From contig NC_071390.1 of NCBI RefSeq assembly GCF_022682495.2, positions 149,024,583 to 149,088,582 of the forward strand: a DNA stretch of 64,000 nt, in the 5' to 3' direction. The translations under genes and the position numbers were made by a program. The notes under the pieces are model-generated. The model worked only from the letters and a program-made list of their open reading frames with translations, was not told the DNA's origin and did not search any database. Origin of the DNA: Desmodus rotundus. Its lineage: Eukaryota; Chordata; Mammalia; Chiroptera; Phyllostomidae. Shown here piece after piece: positions 13,086 to 26,255 of the stretch; position 1 is the stretch's first letter; each line of letters starts with the position of its first letter.

Positions 13086-13469
13086 CTCAAAAAGGATGGT
13101 ATGCCACATTATGGCTTGTTGGATTAATATAGCTGTTTTTATTTACATGGAAGAACAGAATGAAAAAGAAAGTTAAACACAATCTGGATTTTTAATATTT
13201 ACTTACAAGCATCACATAATACAAGCCATTTAAAGAACATTACCTTCAAATCTCAAACTCAGAAAATAAATAGGTGTCTAATGTTTTTCTATTGTCTCAC
13301 ATTAAAAAACCCATAATACTGTAATCTACATTTTTTAGTCATTTATGTACATTAGCAAACCAATGACTGTAATAGTAAATACACGAACCAACCAGACACA
13401 AGGGTATCAAAAATAAGAGGCGAGAAGAACTGTCCTTCTTTTCATGACTACCTCAAACCTCTTCACGTT

Positions 13470-13620
13470 CTTAGAAAGGCTCACTAAAAATAACAGCTAA
13501 TGTGGATTAAGTACTTCCCACGGGCCAGACACTGACCTGAATTCCCTGCATGCCTTACCTAAGATCACATCCGAAGTCAGAGCTGAATTTCAATGACCCT
13601 GTACTCTTTTGATTTTTAAA
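13470..13620 (+). repeat. MIR SINE
   Basis: The order 'AACAGCTAATGTGGATTAAG', 'GGGCCAGACACTGACCTGAA', 'AAGTCAGAGCTGAATTTCAA' follows the MIR consensus on the plus strand. Confidence 0.6.
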
Positions 13621-13854
13621 AATGATCAAGAGCATTAGTGAGCTTTAAAAGAAATTATCCAATTTATACATTTCATTTCCTAATATAAAAAATACAGCAT
13701 TGTTATTGTTAGGAAAAATACACTGATAAAGAGTTTACTTTGTTTCCCTATTCTGTCTACCTCAGGAGGGTCATGATTCTTGTTAGGTTGAATCCCACAA
13801 ATGCCAATACATAACCAGTGTTTATATTTGTAAATGTTAAAAATCCACATCTTG

Positions 13855-14054
13855 CCCTAGCTGGTGTGGCTCAGTGGCCTGTGAACCAGGGTTGCCAGTA
13901 GTTTGATTCCCAGTCAGGGCACATGCCTGGGTTGCAGGCTGGGTCCCCAGTGGGGGGGCATATGAGAGGCAACCACACATTGATGTTTCTCTCTCCCTCT
14001 CTTTTTCCCTTTCTTCCCCTCTCTAAAATAAATAAATAAAATCTTTTTAAAAAA
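13855..14054 (+). mobile_element. Ves SINE (tRNA-derived, bat-specific)
   Basis: The head 'CCCTAGCTGGTGTGGCTCAG' and the B-box-like 'GGTTGCCAGTAGTTTGATTC' mark a tRNA-derived promoter. The body 'GGGCACATGCCTGGGTTGCA' is followed by a CT-rich run and an (AAATA)n tail. Decayed flanking copies, AAAATCCACATCTT on the left and AAAATGTACATCTA on the right, fit a target-site duplication. Ves SINEs are confined to bats. This copy sits antisense to ARHGAP12. Confidence 0.85.
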
Positions 14055-14245
14055 TGTACATCTATACACCCCCACATGCAAAGTCTATTAAATAGTCCTA
14101 AACTGGCTTAAGACATCTAGTTTTCACTTTAACTTCTATACCAATTCCAAAGTATTCTGTACCTCATAGAATACAGCATTCAAGTTTCAAAATGATCATA
14201 GCATCTCGACACTACTACAACTCATGTCAAGCCCCAACTACTGTG

Positions 14246-14655
14246 AGATGAAGTGTGTTCCCCCAAAAAGGTATGGTGAAGTCCTAAGGACCTGCAAAGA
14301 CTTTATTGGAAAAAGCATCTGTGTAGGTGTCATTTAAGATGAAGTTATATTGCTTAGGGCAAGCCCCAAAATCCAATGACTGGCATTGTTTTAAGGAGAG
14401 GAGACACAGGAAAGAAGCCCAAGAACAGAGGCAGAAACTGGAGTGATTCAGCTATAAGCCCAAATGCCAAGGATGCTGGCACAACCAGAACCTAGGAAGA
14501 GGCAAGGAAGGATCTTCCCGGAGAGCCTTCAGAGGGAGCACAGACCAACTGACACCTTTGTTCTGGACAGCTATCCTCCAGAACTGAGAGAGAATGTTTC
14601 TGTTGTTTTAAGCCACCAAATTTGTGGCACTCTGTTACAGCAGCCCTAGGAAACT
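14246..14655 (+). mobile_element. MaLR solo LTR (MST/MLT1-like)
   Basis: The track is 'GATGAAGTGTGTTCCCCCAA', 'AGTCCTAAGGACCTGCAAAG', 'TTCTGTTGTTTTAAGCCACC' and then 'GTGGCACTCTGTTACAGCAG'. It follows MaLR LTRs from start to end. No internal retroviral region is attached. Confidence 0.75.
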
Positions 14656-14659
14656 TAAA

Positions 14660-17190
14660 CACTTAACACAATGCTCAAGGATCCTAAGGCAAACCTAAGC
14701 AATTCTGAATAGTCAATATACCAAAAGTGTTTATCAGCACCCAAGTACTGGGCATGCTATTACTGTATGCCATATGTGCAGTAACTAACAATCAGTCCCC
14801 TAAGGACCACTCTTTTTAACAGATAAACCCATAAGCCCAATGATAAATCAATCAGTGATACAACTTCAGTAACAGAAATTTACTTTCTAGACAAACTACT
14901 TGAATAATAAATTTAATATAATATTTTTAAAAATAGAAATAAAACTTACCTTAGAGAAATAAATATCCAGTATTACATTTAAACCTATTTAAAAGAAAAA
15001 AAGTTCATTAACTCTGGCCAGAATTGCTTCAAGAAAGTTATGAATACAATGTTGCTCACATTTTAGAAGCATAACTTTGTTGCTCTAAGGAACACAGTAC
15101 AGTTTTGTGTATCACACTGTGTTAGCACCACCCTCCAAACATAGGCATGCTTTACCACAGCCTCTCCTACTTCATTTCCACATTGTCTCAATTTCATTTC
15201 TTCCCCTTATTTATATTATGACAGAATAGTCTTTTAAACTTCTAGTAACATGAGAAACAACTTTTGTAAAGTTGTTAAAATGACAGAACTGTTTTTCAGG
15301 TTTATGGTATTGAGTGGGTAAAGAGAATGAAAACAAATGTTAAAAGCTGTTGGGAGCCCTAATACAATTCCCCACAAATCACTTACTAAGTGTAAGTGGG
15401 GAAATACACCTTTACAATGGAAAGATCTGTTCAGTCATGAGCTTAACTAAGGGGTCAAACTCAGCATCACCAACAGTATGACAGACAACCTGATGATACA
15501 TGCCTCCTGATGGGATGTACTAAGATGTTACAATGTCACCTATGTTGTACTCTTGTCAAAAAAAAAAAAGTTTAACCTTAGCTAATTATTAGGATGCAAA
15601 CAAATCCAGAATGTGAGACATTCTATTAGACAACAGACCTGAACGCATAAAAAATGAAAAGGACAAGAAGATTCTTCTAGATTAAAAGTGACTATAGATA
15701 CACAAGAAAGAAGTCCATGTGATATTTTAATAGATACCTAAAACTTACAATATCAAAATCCACTTCCTGTCTCTAACTTCCTGACCCCAGTCCTGGCAAA
15801 TCTACACGGTCTTTTCCATCACAGGAAAGGCTGAAACCTCCTGAATGTCCAGCCTTTACCTTCATGCATTGCCAGGACATTAGTCACTATGTGCTTTAAA
15901 ACATAAGTTTTTCGCTATAACTTTTCAACATTCCACACTGAAATACTTCTCCTCAGTGATTTTTTTCTTTCTTTTCAGGAAATAATATAACTTAAGAAAT
16001 ACCTTTGAAGATAGTGAAACAAGTAAGGGAATCTGCAGAAGGTTACAGTAGCTCAGACATACTATGGTCACTTATCCACAGGAATAGACAAAAGAAAAAT
16101 ATGAAGAATAGTAAGTTAAATTGTGTGATTTTATGCTAGTCAGAGAAGGGCTGTGGGGTGGGGAGCAACAAAGGCTTAAAGACCAGTCCGTGTTCCATCT
16201 CTTTCACTGCCAGGATTTATGAATACATCTTCCCCAGTGACCAGTAGTTAAGTATGAAGGAGGCATTAGCGAAAAAAAGATAAAGTCGTCAGTTTAACCA
16301 CATTCCACATGAAACATTCTATCTAAAGTTTTAAAGGCAATGACAACTGGGATGACAGAGAAGTAGTCAAAAGACATCTATACAAAAAAAGGTATTTAGA
16401 TATCAAGGCAGATGGTACACAAAAGTGGGCACAATGTAGTTAGAGAACAGGAATTGGGGTGGGGTGGAGGATGGCAAGTGAAATTGGGAAGCTCCTAAGA
16501 GAGACTAATAAAATTATAAACTACTACAAAATCACATAGCAGGAACTGTGTATTACAATCCAAGGTCTAGGAAAAGTTAGGTAAAAGATAAATGAAAATA
16601 AAAGCTTTATTATACACTATGGAGTCAAAGAAAATTAAAATAATTATGGAGTAGCTCTAAAAACTTAGATTTAAGTGAAAATTACCTGCAAATGTGTGAA
16701 TAATTTATGCTGCCTATTTTAACTTAAAATATAAGCTGTATTAAAACAAATGTTAATAGTTTTAATTTTGGATTGTTTCTTCCTCTCTTCCCCAAACTTG
16801 TGGGTTCTTCTGTTTAGATTAGGTAGGTATTAGGTTGAGCACTCTTCATCCAGGTATCCTCTCAAGTATTTTGGTCAGAATGTTATTCGTTCAACTACTA
16901 ATTGAAATACATCCTGTACTCATCGCCACACTCCCGCATCCACATTTATCACACACACAGACACTACAAAGTACCTAACCACCAATACATTCTAAGTTTT
17001 TGCATATCTAACGCCCAGTACCAACCAACTGCTTTTCTTTGCAGCTTTAAAAATATCCATGTAGGCTTTTCATACATCTTACCAGTCTTCTTCCTCATGT
17101 TTCAACAAGAACAGATATATAAGCATACAACTGCTTACATCTTTAACTCCTCTTCCTCCAAATCAAATTCAGAACTTTCAATCATGCTAT
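14660..17190. other. ARHGAP12: Intronic gap, no gene seen
   Basis: AT-rich intron with short A-runs. 15440-15720 has a repeat-like texture ('CAGTATGACAGACAACCTGA', 'CATGCCTCCTGATGGGATGT') that I cannot assign to a family. No exon is supported on either strand. Confidence 0.5.
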
Positions 17191-17192
17191 TT

Positions 17193-17606
17193 TAAAATCC
17201 AGAAACTACGGTACATTTATACAATGGAATTCTACGCAGCAGAGAGAAAGAAGGAGCTTATACCCTTTGCAATGGCATGGATGGAACTGGAGAGCATTAT
17301 GCTAAGTGAAATAAGCCAGGTGGTGAGGGATAAATACCATATGATCTCACCTTTAACTGAAACATAATCAACAAAAGAAAAAAGCAAACAATATAACCAG
17401 AAACATTGAAATTAAGAACAATGTAACAATAGCCAGAGGGGAGTGGGGAGGGGATGAGGGGGAGAGGGGTCTATAGGAGCTACTATAAAGGACACGAGGA
17501 CAAAATCGAGGGGGAGGGTAGAGGTGGGGGAGGGAGGTGGGACTGGCTGGGGTGGGGTGGAGGGATGGGGAGAAAATGCAGACAATTGTTAACTGAATAA
17601 AAATAA
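17193..17606 (+). mobile_element. 5'-truncated young L1, 3' end with G-rich 3' UTR
   Basis: Starts at 'ATCCAGAAACTACGGTACAT', runs through 'CAATGGAATTCTACGCAGCA' and 'AAGTGAAATAAGCCAGGTGG', then a 3' UTR with G-runs (17435-17575), and ends in an (AAAT)n tail. It is close to the copy at 49425-49918, so both belong to one recent lineage. The G-runs on the sense strand could form a G-quadruplex. Confidence 0.85.
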
Positions 17607-17637
<31 letters not shown>

Positions 17638-17652
17638 AATAAAAATAAAATC
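17607..17652 (+). repeat. (AAAT)n tail microsatellite
   Basis: A run of TAAA/AAAT repeats directly after the L1 3' end, derived from its A-rich tail. Confidence 0.85.
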
Positions 17653-18597
17653 TAATAGCCTCCTCCTTTCCATCTCCCAATTTTTTTCATTTTCTTTCCT
17701 ACCACAAATTATACAGCTCTTTAAATGTTATCTTCCTCTCCTAGGACATCTGCTTTAATCAACTACATCTCTAAGTATAGTATCCTTACTAAGTGTATCA
17801 AAAAAGTAAACAAAATCTTAACAGAAATATAGTAAGTGTATCCATAATTAGTAAGTTTAAAATTAAGTCCAATATATATGTACAACCTACTTAGCACTTC
17901 TAATACCATGAACAACAAAATGTTAATACAGCCCTCATGCAAATGTTAACCAACTTAATAACACAATTTAAGCACTGTCCTACAAGGAGTTTTAAGAGTA
18001 CTTGTTTAAAATTAACCCCTAAACAGCCCTCTGCTAAAGAAATCAGTTAATGAGCACGACAAAAATATTAAGAACAATTCCAATAAAAGAAATTACTCAG
18101 CCAAACAATTCTGTAAATTGTACACCTAACAAGACATCACAGTCATTAGGGAGCACTTAAGAGTTTTTTCTTAATGCATGATCTGTTTTCTAAATTAGAA
18201 AGATATATAAGGCATATATTTGGACCTAACAAAGTAAAGAAAAATAAAGTGATTAATACTATACTCTGGCCACATGAAATAGCAAAACTGGAAGAGAAGA
18301 AAGCAGACAGGAAATAACTGGGTAACTGGAAAGCACAGAGAACACAATCAGCTATAAACTGGTAAAGAAAACTCAAAACCAATATGTAAATCTAAAACAA
18401 AAATGAGGAAACAGCCAAAGATATTTAGGGAAATAAGCATATTACAATAAAAAAACACATTTCCATGAGGTGTTTTAGAAAGATTTGTGCCATGAAGTCT
18501 TTCTTAGTGAGAAATGGGCGAATACAAATTTTTCTTGGATTATTACAAGAATGGAGAAAACATTCTAATTTAAAAAGGAAAAAATATGACTGTAATT

Positions 18598-18613
18598 GGC
18601 AATGAATTTTTAG
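18598..18613. repeat. Target-site duplication, left copy
   Basis: GGCAATGAATTTTTAG matches GGCAATAAATTTTTAG at 24443-24458 at 15 of 16 bases, bracketing the long L1 between them. Confidence 0.85.
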
Positions 18614-21600
18614 GGGGGGGTTAAATTGTATTTTTTCCATTACCATTTAGCCCTCCTATATGCTCCCTCTTTCACCTCCACCCATCCCCTCCCCACAATA
18701 ATCACCACACTTGATCATGTCCATGAGTATACTTTTCCTTTATTGCTGAATCCTTCCACCTGCTAACCAACCCCTCTTACCTACGAGTCTGTCTCTATTT
18801 TCCATGTTCAGTTTGTTCACTAGATTCCACATATGCATGAAATCACATGGTATCTGTCTTTCTCTGACTGGCTTATTTCACTTAACATAATGTTCTCCAA
18901 GTACACTTATGCCGTTTCAAAGGGTAAAATTTTCTTTTTTATAGCTGAGTAGTATTCCATTGTGTAAATGTATCATAGTTGTTTTATCCAATCATCTGCT
19001 GATGGACACTTGGAATGCTTCCAGATCCTGGCTATTTTAAGTAAGACTGCAATGAATAAAGGGGTGCTTATAGTCTTTCGAATTAGTGTTTCAGGTTTCT
19101 TCAGATGAACTCCCAGAGGTGGAATTGCTGGGTCAAAAGGCAGTTCCATTTTTTTTTTTTTTGAGGTTATCTCCATACTGTTTTCCACAGTGGCTGCACC
19201 AATCTACATTCCCAACAATGCAAAAACGGTTCCCCTTTCTCCACATCCTGGCTGACACTTGTTGTTTGATGATTTATTGATGATAGCCATTCTGATCAAG
19301 GTGAGGTGACATCTCATTGTGGTTTTAATTTGCTATTACAGACGTTGAGCATCTTTTCACATGTCTACTGGCCATCTGTACATCCTCTTTGGAGAAGTGT
19401 CTATTCAGATCCTTTGCTCACTTTTTAATTGGACTGTTTTTTTGAGTGTTTATTTTTGTAAGTTATTTATAAATTTTGGATATTAACGTCGTATCAGATG
19501 TATCTGTAAATATATTCTCCCATTCAGTGCATTGTCTTTTTAGTTTGTTGATGGTTTCCTTTGCTGTGCAAGAACTTTTTAGTTTGATGTCCCATTTTTT
19601 TTTCTTTTGTCGTCCGCATCTGAAGAGAAAAATCAGAGAAAGTATTGCTATGAGCAATGTCTGAGATTTTACTGCCTATGTTTTCTTCTAAAATGTTTAT
19701 GGTGTTGGGTTTACCATTTATGTCTAATCCATTTTGAATTTATTCTTGTGTGTGGCATAAGCAGGTGACCTACTTTCATTTTCTGCATGTACTGTCCAAT
19801 TGTCCCAACACCATTTATTGAATAAACTATCTTTAGTCCACTGTATGTGCCTGCTTCCCCTGTCAAACAGTAATTAACTATAAAGGCATAGGTTTATTTC
19901 TAGGCTCTCTAGTCTGTTCCACTAATCTATGTGTCTGTTTTTATGCTAGTACCATACTGTTTTGATTACTATAGCCTTACAGGATAGCTTGAAATTAGGT
20001 AGCATGATTCCTCCAACTTTGTTCTTATTTTTCAAAATCACTGTTGTCTTTTGTGATTCCATGTAGGTTTTTGAAATACTTGGATCTAGTTCTGTGATAT
20101 CTTGATAGGAATTGCACTGAATCTCTGGACTGCTTTGGGTAGTATGGACATTTTAATGATGCTAATTCTTCCTATCCATGAACAATGTATGTGCTCCCAC
20201 TATTTGTATCTTCTTCAAGTTGTTTCTTCAGTGTCACATAATTTTCTGAGTACAAGTCTTTTACATCCTTGGTTAGGTTTATTCCTAGGTATTTCATTCT
20301 TTTTGAAGCAATTGTGAATAGGATTGTTTTCTTAATGTCCCTTCCTGATAGTTCATTATTGGCATATAAAAATGCAACTGATTTTTGGATATTAATTGTG
20401 CATGCTTCTACTTTACGGAATTCATTTATCAGTTCTGTAGTTTCTTGGTTGAATCTTTAGGGTTCTCTATGTATAGCATCATGCCATCTGCAAATAAGGA
20501 CAGTTTAACTTCTTCCTTTCTGATCTGAATGCTTTTTATCTCTTTTTGTCTCACTTCTATGGCTAGGATCTCCAGTACTATGTTGAACAAGAGAGGTGAA
20601 AGGGAACATCCCTGTCTTCTTCCCAATCTTAAGGTGAAGACTTATACTTTTTGCCTGTTGAGTATGATGCTGGCAGTGGATTTTTATACACAGTCATCAT
20701 TATATTTAGGTATGCCTCCTCTACTCCCACTTTGCTGAGAGTTTTTATCATAAATGGGTGCTACACTTTATCAAATGCTTTTTATGCATCAATTGATATG
20801 ATCATATGGCTTTTACCCTTCATTTTGTTTATATGGTGAATCACATTTATTGATTTGCAGATGTTATACTACTCTTGCATCCCTGGAATAAATCCCACTT
20901 GATCATGGTATATGATCTTTTTGATGTATTGCTGTATTCAATTTGCTAATATTTTGTTGACAATTTTAGCATGTATATTCATCAGGGATATTGGCTTATA
21001 AATCTTTCTCTGTAATGTCTTCACCTGGTTTTGGAATTAGGATAATGCGTTTGTGAGTCTCAAAAAATGAGTTTGTGAGTCTTCCTCCTCTTGAAGTTTT
21101 TGGAATAGTTTGAGGTAAGGTGTTAGTTCTCAGAATGTTTGATAAAATTCACCTGTGAAGACATCTGATCCAGGGCTTTTATTTGTTGGGAGTTTTTAAT
21201 TACTGCTTCAATTACACTAGATATAATCTGTCTATTCAGATCCTCTGATTCTTCCTGATTTAGTTTTGAAAACTGTATGTTTTGAGGAATCTATCCGTTT
21301 CGTCCAGGTTGTCCAATTGGGTGGCATGAAGTTGATCATATTTTCTTACAATCCTTTGTATTTCTTTGGTAGCAACTGTTATTTCTCCTCTTTCATTTCT
21401 GATTTTATTTATTTGGGCCCTCTTTTTTTTTCCATGAGGGGTTAAAAGTTTGTCAATCTTTTTATCTTTAAAAAAAAAAAAAACACTCTTGGATTCAATG
21501 ATGTTTTGCATCAATTTTCAGACTACATTTAGTTTATTTCTCCTGTGATCTTTAATATTTCCTTCCTTGTACTCACTTTAGGTTTTGTTTGTTGTTCTTT

Positions 21601-24442
21601 TTCAAGTTCCTTTAAGTAAAAAGTTAGACTGTTTATTTGAGCTTTTTCTTGTTTCTTGAGATAAGCCTATAATGCTATGAGTTTTCCTCTTAGGATTGTT
21701 TCGCTGTGTTCTACAGATTTTGGGTTGTCATGTTCTCATTTTCATTTGTTTCAAGGTATCTTTTTATTTCTTCCTTGATCTTGTTGTTGACTCATTCATT
21801 GTTTAACAACATGTTATTTAGCTTCCATGTCTTTGTGACTGATTTCTTCTTGTGATTGATTTCTAGTTTCATAGCATTGTCATAAGAGAAGATGCTCAAT
21901 ATGATTTCAATCTTCTTAAATTTACTGAGACTTGGTTTGTGTCCTAACATGTGGTTTAACCTAGAAACATTCCATTTGTACTTGTAAAGAATGTGTAATA
22001 TATTCTGCACTTTAGGGTGAAATGCTCTGAAGATATCAATTAAATCCATCTGACCTAGTTTGTCACTTAAGGCCAATGTCTTCTTGTTGACTGTCTGCCT
22101 AGAAGATCTATCCACTGAAGTCAGTAGGGTGTTAACATTTCCTTACTCTGAACGTAGTTCTGTCCATGTCTCCTTTTCTGTCCATCGAGATTTGCTTTAC
22201 ATATTTAGGTGCTCCTTTGTTAGGTGCATTAATTGTTTACTAGGGTTATATCCTCTTGTTTGTTCCCTTTATCATTATTTAATGTCCTCCTTTGTTTCTT
22301 ACTATAGCCTCTGTTTTATAGTCTATTTTGCCAGATTTAAGTATCTACCCCCAATTTTTTCCCTTTCCATGTGCGTGAAATATCTGTTTTCCATCCATTT
22401 ACTTTTAGTATGTGTGTATCTTCTGTTTTGAGGTGGGTCTTTTAGAGACAGCATATATATGAGTCTTGATTTTCTTATCTACTCAGCTATCCTGTGTCTT
22501 TTCATTGGAGCACTTAAACCATTTACATTTAAAGTGATTATTGATAGATACGTATTTACTGTCATTTTACTTTTAACTTATTTTCTTTTTCCTTTTTCTT
22601 TTTCTTCTTCTTAAAGCAAGCCCTTTAACATTTTTAGCAATACTGGTTTGGTGGTAACAAACTCCTTTAGATTTTTCTTGTCTAGGAAGCTCTTTTTCCT
22701 CCTTCAATTTTAAATTATAGTCTTGCTGGGTAAAGTAGCCTTAGTTGCAGGTCCTTGCTTTTCATCACCTTGAATATTTCATGTCAATCCCTTCTGGTCA
22801 GAAATGTTCCTATTAAGAAATCAGATGATAATTCTAATGGGAGCTCACTGGTAGGTAACTGCTTTTCTCTGGTAGCTTTTTTGTCATTTTTATTATGATG
22901 TGCCTTGGTGGGGACCTCTTTCAGTCCATCTTGTTTGGGGCTGTGTTTCCTGGACTTATGTCTCTTTTTCCTTCTTCAGGTTAGAAAGGTTTTCAGTCAT
23001 TATTCCTTCAAATAGGTTCTTGATCCCCTGCTCATTCTCTTCTCCTTCTGGTATCCCCATGATGTGGATGTTGTCATGCTTCATGTTGTCCCAAAGGACC
23101 CTTAAACTCTCATTTTTTTTTAAGTTCTTTTTTCTTTTTGCTGCTCTGCCTGGGTGTTTTTTTCTACATTGTCTTACACATCGCTGATTTGATCCTTTGC
23201 TTCATCTAACCCACTATTTATTCCTCCCACTGTATTTTTTAACTTCAGATACTGTATTCTTTACTTGCAGTCCTTTTTTATGGTATCTATGTCTTTTCCA
23301 TGTTGTCCCTAGTTCTTATAATCATTAGTTTTAACTCTATTATCTGATGAATTGCTTGCCTCCATTCCATTTAGCTCTTCTTCTGGATTATTCTTGTTCT
23401 TTCATTTGGGTCCCATTTCTTTGTCTTCCCATTTTGGCTGCCTCTTTGTGTTTGTTACTATGTATTAATTAGATCTGTGAACTCTGGTGCTGCCTGTGAC
23501 TAGCCCTGGGCAACCTGTTTGAAGCTATCAGTGATCCACAGTTATGACTCCCTCTTCTGGGCCCGGGTGTGTGTAGAAAGAACCAGGCTGCACACTAAAG
23601 CCAGCTTTTACCAGCACAGGGCCCAGAGAAGGGTCAGCTAAAGTCCCCAAGCTCCCAAAGATCTGCTTTCATCTGCAGGCCTCTGTTAGGCTTTATCAAA
23701 GAAACTGCCTCCAACTGTACTCCTCAGCAGCCCTGCTTAAGTTCCACATGGTGAAGTGAGAGGGATTACTGCAAGTGGGGCTATTGCTTACCCCCAGGCT
23801 GATGCCACATAGGGCTGGTCTGCCTGAGAAAGATGGCTTCTGCAATGTAAGGAAATACTGAGCACAGGAATCCTGGCAACTAACCCTTCAGCTCTCTCCC
23901 CAGAGCCACCAACTCCAGACTTCCCTCATGTGGCTGTACTCTGCTCTGCCCTCCCTCTGCCGGAGCCCAGGGTAAGTGGCTGCAAATGAAATTTTGTGTG
24001 TTGACCCTTTAAGACCCTCTCTGTGTCTCTCCCTGGAAGACAGAAATCCCACTGTTTTACACAGCTAGATATTATTTGAGTTTCTTTCCAGGTTCTGATG
24101 CTCTGGCTGTGAAGCCCAGCTTGGGGTTTAGACCCCACTCTTCTCAGGGGGAACCCTCTGGGTCACTGAAAAATCCCTCTGGAACTTTAGCTGCTGCTTG
24201 TGGGAGCCCAGCCAGCCCTCTCATGCCTCCACACTTCCTACCGGTCTTGATGTGGTTTCTTCTGTAAGTCCTTGGTTATAAAGCTTTTCTCCAGCTAGTG
24301 TTCAGTTGGTTATTCAGGATGGTTTCTCTGTAACTTAGTTGTAATTCCAGTTTGGAATTACAGTAGTATATTCTGTAATTCCAAAAGTAGTAGGACAGTA
24401 GTATAGCTTCCACCTACTCTGCTGCCATCTTTCCTCAGAAGA
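18614..24442 (-). mobile_element. Near full-length L1 retrotransposon (5.8 kb), inactive
   Basis: Read on the minus strand this runs from a 5' end 'AAAGATGGCAGCAGAGTAGG' near 24435, through a GC-richer 5' UTR (about 23450-24440), an ORF1 region and ORF2, to a 3' UTR near 18620. ORF2 is recognisable by reverse transcriptase sequence (20429-20626) and the C-terminal block with PFDPAIPPLG and the cysteine-poor WKHSKCPSADDW track (18973-19188). A 16-bp duplication flanks it. ORF2 is broken by many stops and frameshifts. The insertion split an older plus-strand L1 and lies in the sense direction of ARHGAP12. Its 3' end lacks a poly(A) tail and ends in a C-run. Confidence 0.9.
20429..20626 (-). pseudogene. 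L1 ORF2 reverse transcriptase fragment
   Basis: A 65-codon open piece of the L1 reverse transcriptase palm. [20 protein letters not shown] is the conserved block before the catalytic site. The FADD catalytic pair reads FADG, so one metal-binding aspartate is lost. Frames upstream and downstream are interrupted. It is a decayed part of the L1 at 18614-24442, not a host gene. Confidence 0.9.
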
Positions 24443-24458
24443 GGCAATAAATTTTTAG
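24443..24458. repeat. Target-site duplication, right copy
   Basis: GGCAATAAATTTTTAG pairs with 18598-18613, one mismatch. It marks the exact 5' end of the L1 insertion. Confidence 0.85.
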
Positions 24459-25540
24459 ATACACCCACCAAATGCATGATCAATGAAAGAAAATCTTATG
24501 AAAACACAAACTGCATAAAGAGGAAATATTTGCAAAAGACATTTGATGAAGGACTTGTACCCACAACATACAAAGAAATCTTAAAGCTCAACAAAATGAA
24601 CCAAAATTTTTACATGGAAAAAGGATCTGAGAAGACACATCATGAAAGAAAACATGGGAAATAAGCACATGAAAAAATCATCAACATCATGTCATTAAGG
24701 AACTGAAAATTAAAATGAGATACTACTGCATACCCATTAAAATGGCTAAAATCCATAAACTGACAACACCAAATGCTAGTTAGGATGTAGAGCAACAGGA
24801 ACTTTACTCATTGCTTGTAGGAACGCAAAATGGTACAGCCACATTGGAAGACAGTTTAGCAGTCTTGTACAAAGCTAAACAAACATGGTCTTACCATACA
24901 ATCTAAGCAATCACACTCCTAGGTATTTACCCAAATGAGTTGAAAATGTATTTCCACAAAAGTCCTACAGCAAATGTTAACAGCAGCTTTATTTATAACT
25001 GCTAAAAACAGAAAGCAAGTTGTCCTACAATAGGAAATAGGGTAAACTGGAAGATTTCTTATAAGGGAATATTATTCAGTGATAAAAGGAAATAGCTATC
25101 AAGCTAAGAACAGACACAAATAGAGCTTACATATATTTTGCTAAAGTGAAAGAAGTCAGTTTGAAAACCCTCATACTGAATGATTTCAATTATAAGGCAT
25201 TCTGGAAAAGTCAAAACCAAAGAGACAGTGATTATTTGGAGTGGGAGAAGACGAGGGATTGTTTCACAGGTGAAGCACTTGTCAAACCCATTAATCTTTA
25301 CAACACAAGATGTGAAATTCAATATACACGAATTTTTTAAAAAACTGTTAGGTCAGGGGAATCCCAGGAGGGAAAGCAGGCATGACATGACGGGATAACA
25401 GGATTACAAATACATAGAACCACCTCACTGAAAGGGAGGAAGAGAGATGATGACCTAATTTTGGATATAAGTGGGGTCTATAAAAATATAAGCAAAGGAA
25501 CTGCACGTAAGTACTTTGCTGCAATAATAAAAACATAAAT
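24459..25540 (+). mobile_element. Old L1 3' fragment
   Basis: Plus-strand L1 ORF2 end: 'GACATTTGATGAAGGACTTG', 'TACTACTGCATACCCATTAA', 'AACAGCAGCTTTATTTATAA'. It hosted the younger L1 to its left. It has many stops. Confidence 0.7.
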
Positions 25541-26000
25541 AATATATTCTGAAACCGCTATACACGTATACTAGAACTGAATAATTAAGTAAATGGAATA
25601 CGGGTGGTAGGAGCCAGATTTCTCCATGTTGGAGTGAAAGCAAGAGTTGAGAAGGCTAGAGTGATCCATGTGGCAATGGATTAGACTTGGAGACATTGGT
25701 ATGAACTCAATGAACTCATTTTTAGTTCACCACAGCTACAGGTGATTACATTTTGAAAATTACAGACACGTCTATACACTGCTTAGTACGTGTGTTTCTT
25801 TGCTGTCAGTAAAAAGGACACCCTAGCAGCAACAGGCACACCTAACATCCAGATTTGGTTTCTAATACCATTCTCCAAAGAAAGGAACCAAGGCTCTTTG
25901 GTGAAATGGCTGACTCTAGAACTGGGGTAAGAAATATACAAGATGAGCCCGAAGCATCTTGCAGTGCCACACTGACCCTCCTCCTTCCCTGATCTGGATT
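25540..26000 (+). mobile_element. L1ME-type 3' UTR fragment
   Basis: Contains 'TGGTTTCTAATACCATTCTC' and 'GGTGAAATGGCTGACTCTAG', shared with 8640-9200. It is the 3' continuation of the L1 fragment to its left. Confidence 0.55.
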
Positions 26001-26049
26001 TTAACTATATAGTACTTGACTTAAATGCTTATTATTAGGCAACTTTCTT

Positions 26050-26255
26050 TTTTAAAAAATCCTTACCCAAGGACATATTTATTGATTTTAGAGGAGGAAG
26101 GGAGAGGGAGGAGTGAAAGAGAGTGCAAGAGAAAAATATCAGTGAGAGTGAAAAACATGTCATCTGCCTCCTACATGTGCCCCAACCAGGAATCGAACCC
26201 GAAACCTTTTGGTGTATGGATGATGCTCCAACCAACTGAGCACCTGGCCGGGGCT
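26050..26255 (-). mobile_element. Ves SINE, diverged
   Basis: On the minus strand the head is AGCCCCGGCCAGGTGCTCAG, followed by the tRNA-like 'CGATTCCTGGTTGGGGCACA', a CT-rich stretch and an A-rich end. It is older than the copy at 13855. Confidence 0.75.

Noticed and set aside
12773..13132. 119-codon plus-strand frame
   Set aside because: It is the antisense shadow of the ARHGAP12 coding exon.
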